DNA of 64,000 nt from Bacteroidota bacterium. Lineage in GTDB: Bacteria; Bacteroidota; Bacteroidia; Chitinophagales; Chitinophagaceae. Made by a program: the position numbers and the translations under genes. Below are positions 60,998 through 64,000 of this stretch, in pieces. Below the pieces are notes generated by a model, which was not told the origin of the DNA, did not search any database, and saw only the letters and a program-made list of their open reading frames with translations. The DNA lies in contig JAFDXI010000139.1 in assembly GCA_018268035.1 (NCBI GenBank), forward strand, positions 1-64,000, given 5' to 3'. The first letter of the stretch is position 1, and each line of letters begins with the position of its first letter.

Positions 60998-62014
60998 ATG
61001 ATAGATTTCAGGAGTGATACAGTAACCAAACCAACTGCACCCATGCTCGATGCGATGTTTCATGCGCAGGTGGGCGATGATGTTTTTGGCGAAGACACAT
61101 CCATCAATGCACTGGAAGAAAAAGTGGCCAATATGTTTGGAATGGAAGCAGCTATATTTTGTCCCAGTGGCACCATGACCAATCAAATTGCCATCAAATG
61201 CCATACACAACCTGGTGATGAAATAATTTGCGACAGGCTTTCACATATTTATCAATACGAAGGTGGCGGCATCGGTTTTAATTCAGGCTGCTCCGTTCAT
61301 TTAATTGATGGTAATTATGGCCGCATAAATGCCGGCCAGGTGGAAGCTGCCATCAACAATAAAAACGATGTACATAAAGCATATTCAAAATTAGTTTCAC
61401 TCGAAAATACCGCTAACCGCGGCGGGGGAAGTTGTTACAATTTTGAAGACATACTTGAAATAAAAAAAGTTTGTGATGCCAACGATCTTTTCTTTCATCT
61501 CGATGGCGCCAGGTTATTCAATGCACTTGTTGCAAAAAATGAAACACCCAAACAATATGGTGAAGTGTTTGACAGCATCTCAATTTGCATCAGCAAAGGT
61601 TTGGGCGCACCTGTTGGCAGCTTACTCTTGGGTTCAAAAAATTTTATTTCAAAAGCAAGGCGTATAAGAAAAGTTTTTGGTGGTGGCATGCGGCAGGCAG
61701 GTTATCTGGCTGCAGCCTGTATTTATGCTTTAGACAATCATGTCCAAAGATTGAAAGAAGATCATGAACATGCGTTTCAAATTGCAAACATTTTAAAGAA
61801 AAAAGATTTTGTTGGTGAAATATTCACTGTAGAAACTAACATCATCATCTTCGAAGTAAAAGGCAGGATGACAGCAGCAGAGATGGAAGCCCGATTGCAA
61901 AAAAATAATATTGGTGTAATTGCTATTTCAAAAACGCAGGTAAGGATGGTTACCCATCTCGATGTATCTGCATCCATGATAAATGAAACCATCCAAGTGC
62001 TGAATGATTTGTAA
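60998..62014 (+). CDS. ltaE: Low-specificity L-threonine aldolase
   Basis: PLP enzyme cleaving L-threonine and L-allo-threonine to glycine and acetaldehyde. The 338 residues carry the start MIDFRSDTVTKPT, FGEDTSINALEEKVANMFG, FCPSGTMTNQIAIK, HLDGARLFNA and the PLP lysine in CISKGLGAPVGSLLLG (about 198). All key residues are present. It is followed 42 bp later by pgi, so the two could be co-transcribed. Confidence 0.96.
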   Translation: MIDFRSDTVTKPTAPMLDAMFHAQVGDDVFGEDTSINALEEKVANMFGMEAAIFCPSGTMTNQIAIKCHTQPGDEIICDRLSHIYQYEGGGIGFNSGCSVHLIDGNYGRINAGQVEAAINNKNDVHKAYSKLVSLENTANRGGGSCYNFEDILEIKKVCDANDLFFHLDGARLFNALVAKNETPKQYGEVFDSISICISKGLGAPVGSLLLGSKNFISKARRIRKVFGGGMRQAGYLAAACIYALDNHVQRLKEDHEHAFQIANILKKKDFVGEIFTVETNIIIFEVKGRMTAAEMEARLQKNNIGVIAISKTQVRMVTHLDVSASMINETIQVLNDL

Positions 62015-62055
62015 TTTTACCGCAATTCTATTAACAACTTATAATTAAATAAAAA

Positions 62056-63708
62056 ATGCTACCGAAGATAAATCCGACGAATACTCAGGCCTGGCTGCTG
62101 CTGAAAAAACATCAAAATGACGAGATGGGTAATATCACCATGAAGCGTTTGTTCAATGAAGATGCAGACAGGTTTAAAAAATTTTCTATCACATTTGGCG
62201 ATATACTTTTCGACTATTCAAAAAATATCATCACACAAAAAACAATGCACCTTTTATTACAACTGGCAGATGATTGTAAAGTGAAAGATGCAATAGAAAA
62301 AATGTTCAGTGGTGATAAAATCAATGAAACAGAAAACCGTTCCGTATTACATACAGCATTGAGGAATTTCAGTGGTGAGCCTGTTCTCAGTGATGGTAAA
62401 GATGTAATGCCAGATGTGCAGCGTGTATTAAACCAGATGAAAACATTTTGCCACAAAGTCCATAGTGGTGAATGGAAAGGATATACCGGGAAAAAAATAA
62501 AATACATCGTCAACATCGGTATCGGTGGCAGCGACCTCGGCCCGGTGATGGTGACAGAAGCATTGAAACCTTATTGGATAGAAGGTATTGAAGCACATTT
62601 TGTAAGCAATGTGGATGGCACACACATCGTTGAGACATTAAAGAAAGTAACTCCTGAAGAAACATTGTTTTTGATTGCATCAAAAACATTCACCACTCAG
62701 GAGACAATGACTAATGCACATACAGCCCGTGATTGGTTTTTAAATACGGCCAAAGATGAATCAGCAGTTGCCAAACATTTTGCAGCGCTTAGCACCAATG
62801 AAAAAGAAGTAAAAAAATTTGGCATTGACACAGCGAATATGTTTGAATTCTGGGATTGGGTTGGAGGCCGTTACTCTTTGTGGAGCGCAATCGGTTTGTC
62901 AATTGCATTAACAATAGGCTACGACAATTTTGAACAATTATTAAAAGGTGGTTACGAAACCGATGTTCATTTTAAAACATCTCCTTTTGATAAAAACATC
63001 CCTGTACTGATGGCATTAATTGGTACATGGTATGTGAGTTTTTTTAAAGCACAAACAGAAGCCATTCTTCCTTACGATCAATACATGCATCGCTTCTCAG
63101 CATATTTCCAGCAAGGCAATATGGAAAGCAATGGTAAATATGTTGACAGGAATGGCAGTGAAACCAATTATGCAACAGGCCCGGTAATCTGGGGCGAACC
63201 CGGCACTAACGGGCAACATGCTTTTTACCAGTTGATACATCAGGGAACATTATTAATTCCCTGCGATTTTATTGCACCTGCAAAATCACACAACCCAATA
63301 GGTGACCATCATGTAAAATTGTTAAGCAACTTTTTTGCACAGACTGAAGCATTGATGAAAGGAAAAGATGAAGCTGAAGTAAAAGCAGAGCTTCTAAAAG
63401 ATGGCAAAACTCCTGAAGCAATCAAGAAACTGGTTCCGTTTAAAGTTTTCAAAGGCAATAAACCTACCAACTCATTTTTAGTAAAAGAAATCACACCGAA
63501 AACTTTAGGAAATTTAATTGCATTGTATGAACATAAAATTTTTGTACAAGGCATCATCTGGAACATTTTCAGTTTTGACCAATGGGGCGTTGAATTAGGC
63601 AAGCAACTTGCTTCAAAAGTATTGCCTGAACTGGAAAACAATGAAACCATCACAGCGCACGATTCATCCACCAATGGACTAATCAATGCATGGAAAGCAA
63701 TGAAATAA
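62056..63708 (+). CDS. pgi: Glucose-6-phosphate isomerase
   Basis: Glycolytic isomerase of glucose 6-phosphate and fructose 6-phosphate, 550 residues. It shows the phosphate-binding [20 protein letters not shown] (about 151-170) and the [13 protein letters not shown] segment. The catalytic glutamate region is in [23 protein letters not shown], and the lysine/histidine region is in the C-terminal part ([13 protein letters not shown]). Length and motifs are typical. It follows ltaE by 42 bp. Confidence 0.98.
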   Translation: MLPKINPTNTQAWLLLKKHQNDEMGNITMKRLFNEDADRFKKFSITFGDILFDYSKNIITQKTMHLLLQLADDCKVKDAIEKMFSGDKINETENRSVLHTALRNFSGEPVLSDGKDVMPDVQRVLNQMKTFCHKVHSGEWKGYTGKKIKYIVNIGIGGSDLGPVMVTEALKPYWIEGIEAHFVSNVDGTHIVETLKKVTPEETLFLIASKTFTTQETMTNAHTARDWFLNTAKDESAVAKHFAALSTNEKEVKKFGIDTANMFEFWDWVGGRYSLWSAIGLSIALTIGYDNFEQLLKGGYETDVHFKTSPFDKNIPVLMALIGTWYVSFFKAQTEAILPYDQYMHRFSAYFQQGNMESNGKYVDRNGSETNYATGPVIWGEPGTNGQHAFYQLIHQGTLLIPCDFIAPAKSHNPIGDHHVKLLSNFFAQTEALMKGKDEAEVKAELLKDGKTPEAIKKLVPFKVFKGNKPTNSFLVKEITPKTLGNLIALYEHKIFVQGIIWNIFSFDQWGVELGKQLASKVLPELENNETITAHDSSTNGLINAWKAMK

Positions 63709-63944
63709 TCTTTAGTTGATTATATGCTCAGGTGAGTTATCTCTGTTCTAAATTTTTTTATCAGGATTTCTCTTTAGCGATATTTTCTTTAAACAGATTT
63801 AACGCATCCTAAAGATTTTTAGCTTCATTTTTGCTATTAACACTAAGAATAAAAGTAGTCTGTCGTTCCTGGTTTTTTTCATTAATAGAAAAGATAAAAT
63901 TGCTTTGCAACGCAACTGACTTACATTAATCAAAAAAAATACAC

Positions 63945-64000
63945 ATGAAGAAATTACTTATTTTAATTGCAGTTATTGCTTTTTACAATACAGCTTTTTG
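63945..64000 (+). CDS. Start of an exported protein, truncated by the window end
   Basis: ATG 63945 reads MKKLLILIAVIAFYNTAF, a clear signal-peptide start with a basic then hydrophobic profile. The rest lies outside the window, so no function can be given. Confidence 0.6.
   Translation, partial: MKKLLILIAVIAFYNTAF

Overview
The window is chromosomal DNA, roughly 36% GC by eye, from a member of the Bacteroidota, most likely family Chitinophagaceae (Ferruginibacter/Niastella-like). This is inferred from three things: a type IX secretion (T9SS) C-terminal signal on the amylase; promoter-like TAnnTTTG boxes with few Shine-Dalgarno sites; and Bacteroidota-type families such as the Porin_10-like protein, Nudix/AraR-type regulators, the GG-leader peptide and the TIGR02757 protein. 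No rRNA, CRISPR array, prophage or intact transposase was seen.

Layout. 0-10.5 kb: a 196-bp tandem repeat with palindromic cores, an unrecognised protein with kinase-like motifs, enolase, an FtsB/DivIC-like protein, endonuclease III, a Crp/Fnr regulator paired with an MBL-fold lactonase-like hydrolase through a perfect FNR-type box, dnaX and a TIGR02757 protein. 10.6-18.7 kb: sugar acid and glucan use (UxuA, a beta-helix lipoprotein, KdgK, an oxidoreductase, a T9SS-secreted GH13 amylase). 19.3-21.3 kb: an isolated nuclease-ATPase (PD-(D/E)XK plus DUF2075), a defence candidate. 21.4-27.9 kb: ammonium transporter and porin; a fluoride operon (riboswitch, crcB, DUF190) whose crcB carries an apparent frameshift; an FMN-binding glutamate synthase-like protein. 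27.9-39.4 kb: tRNA-Cys, a nucleoside phosphorylase, DapF, a porin, beta-oxidation enzymes (HAD/ECH fusion and thiolase), and a sugar symporter with a Nudix-type regulator. 39.6-46.7 kb: an S9 peptidase, then an accessory patch with a broken DUF4160 gene beside DUF2442, two broken TlpA-like thioredoxin genes, a YoeB-type toxin-antitoxin pair and a cysteine-rich double-glycine-leader peptide. 46.7-64 kb: ligA, repeats and an apparent IS110 remnant around a VapBC pair, a second Nudix regulator, a GH2-GH53 fusion, mnmA, dtd, arfB, a flippase, threonine aldolase, pgi and the start of a secreted protein.

Biological reading. The organism looks like an aerobic polysaccharide degrader (galactan, starch, uronates). 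Four points deserve most attention: the GG-leader peptide with eight cysteines next to two decayed thioredoxin genes; the nine-A run in dnaX placed where a tau/gamma switch would be expected; the FNR-like operator between the Crp/Fnr gene and the lactonase-like gene; and the one-polypeptide GH2-GH53 galactanase/beta-galactosidase. Several single-base disruptions (crcB, DUF4160, TlpA) could be real decay or assembly errors. Read-level checking would separate these.
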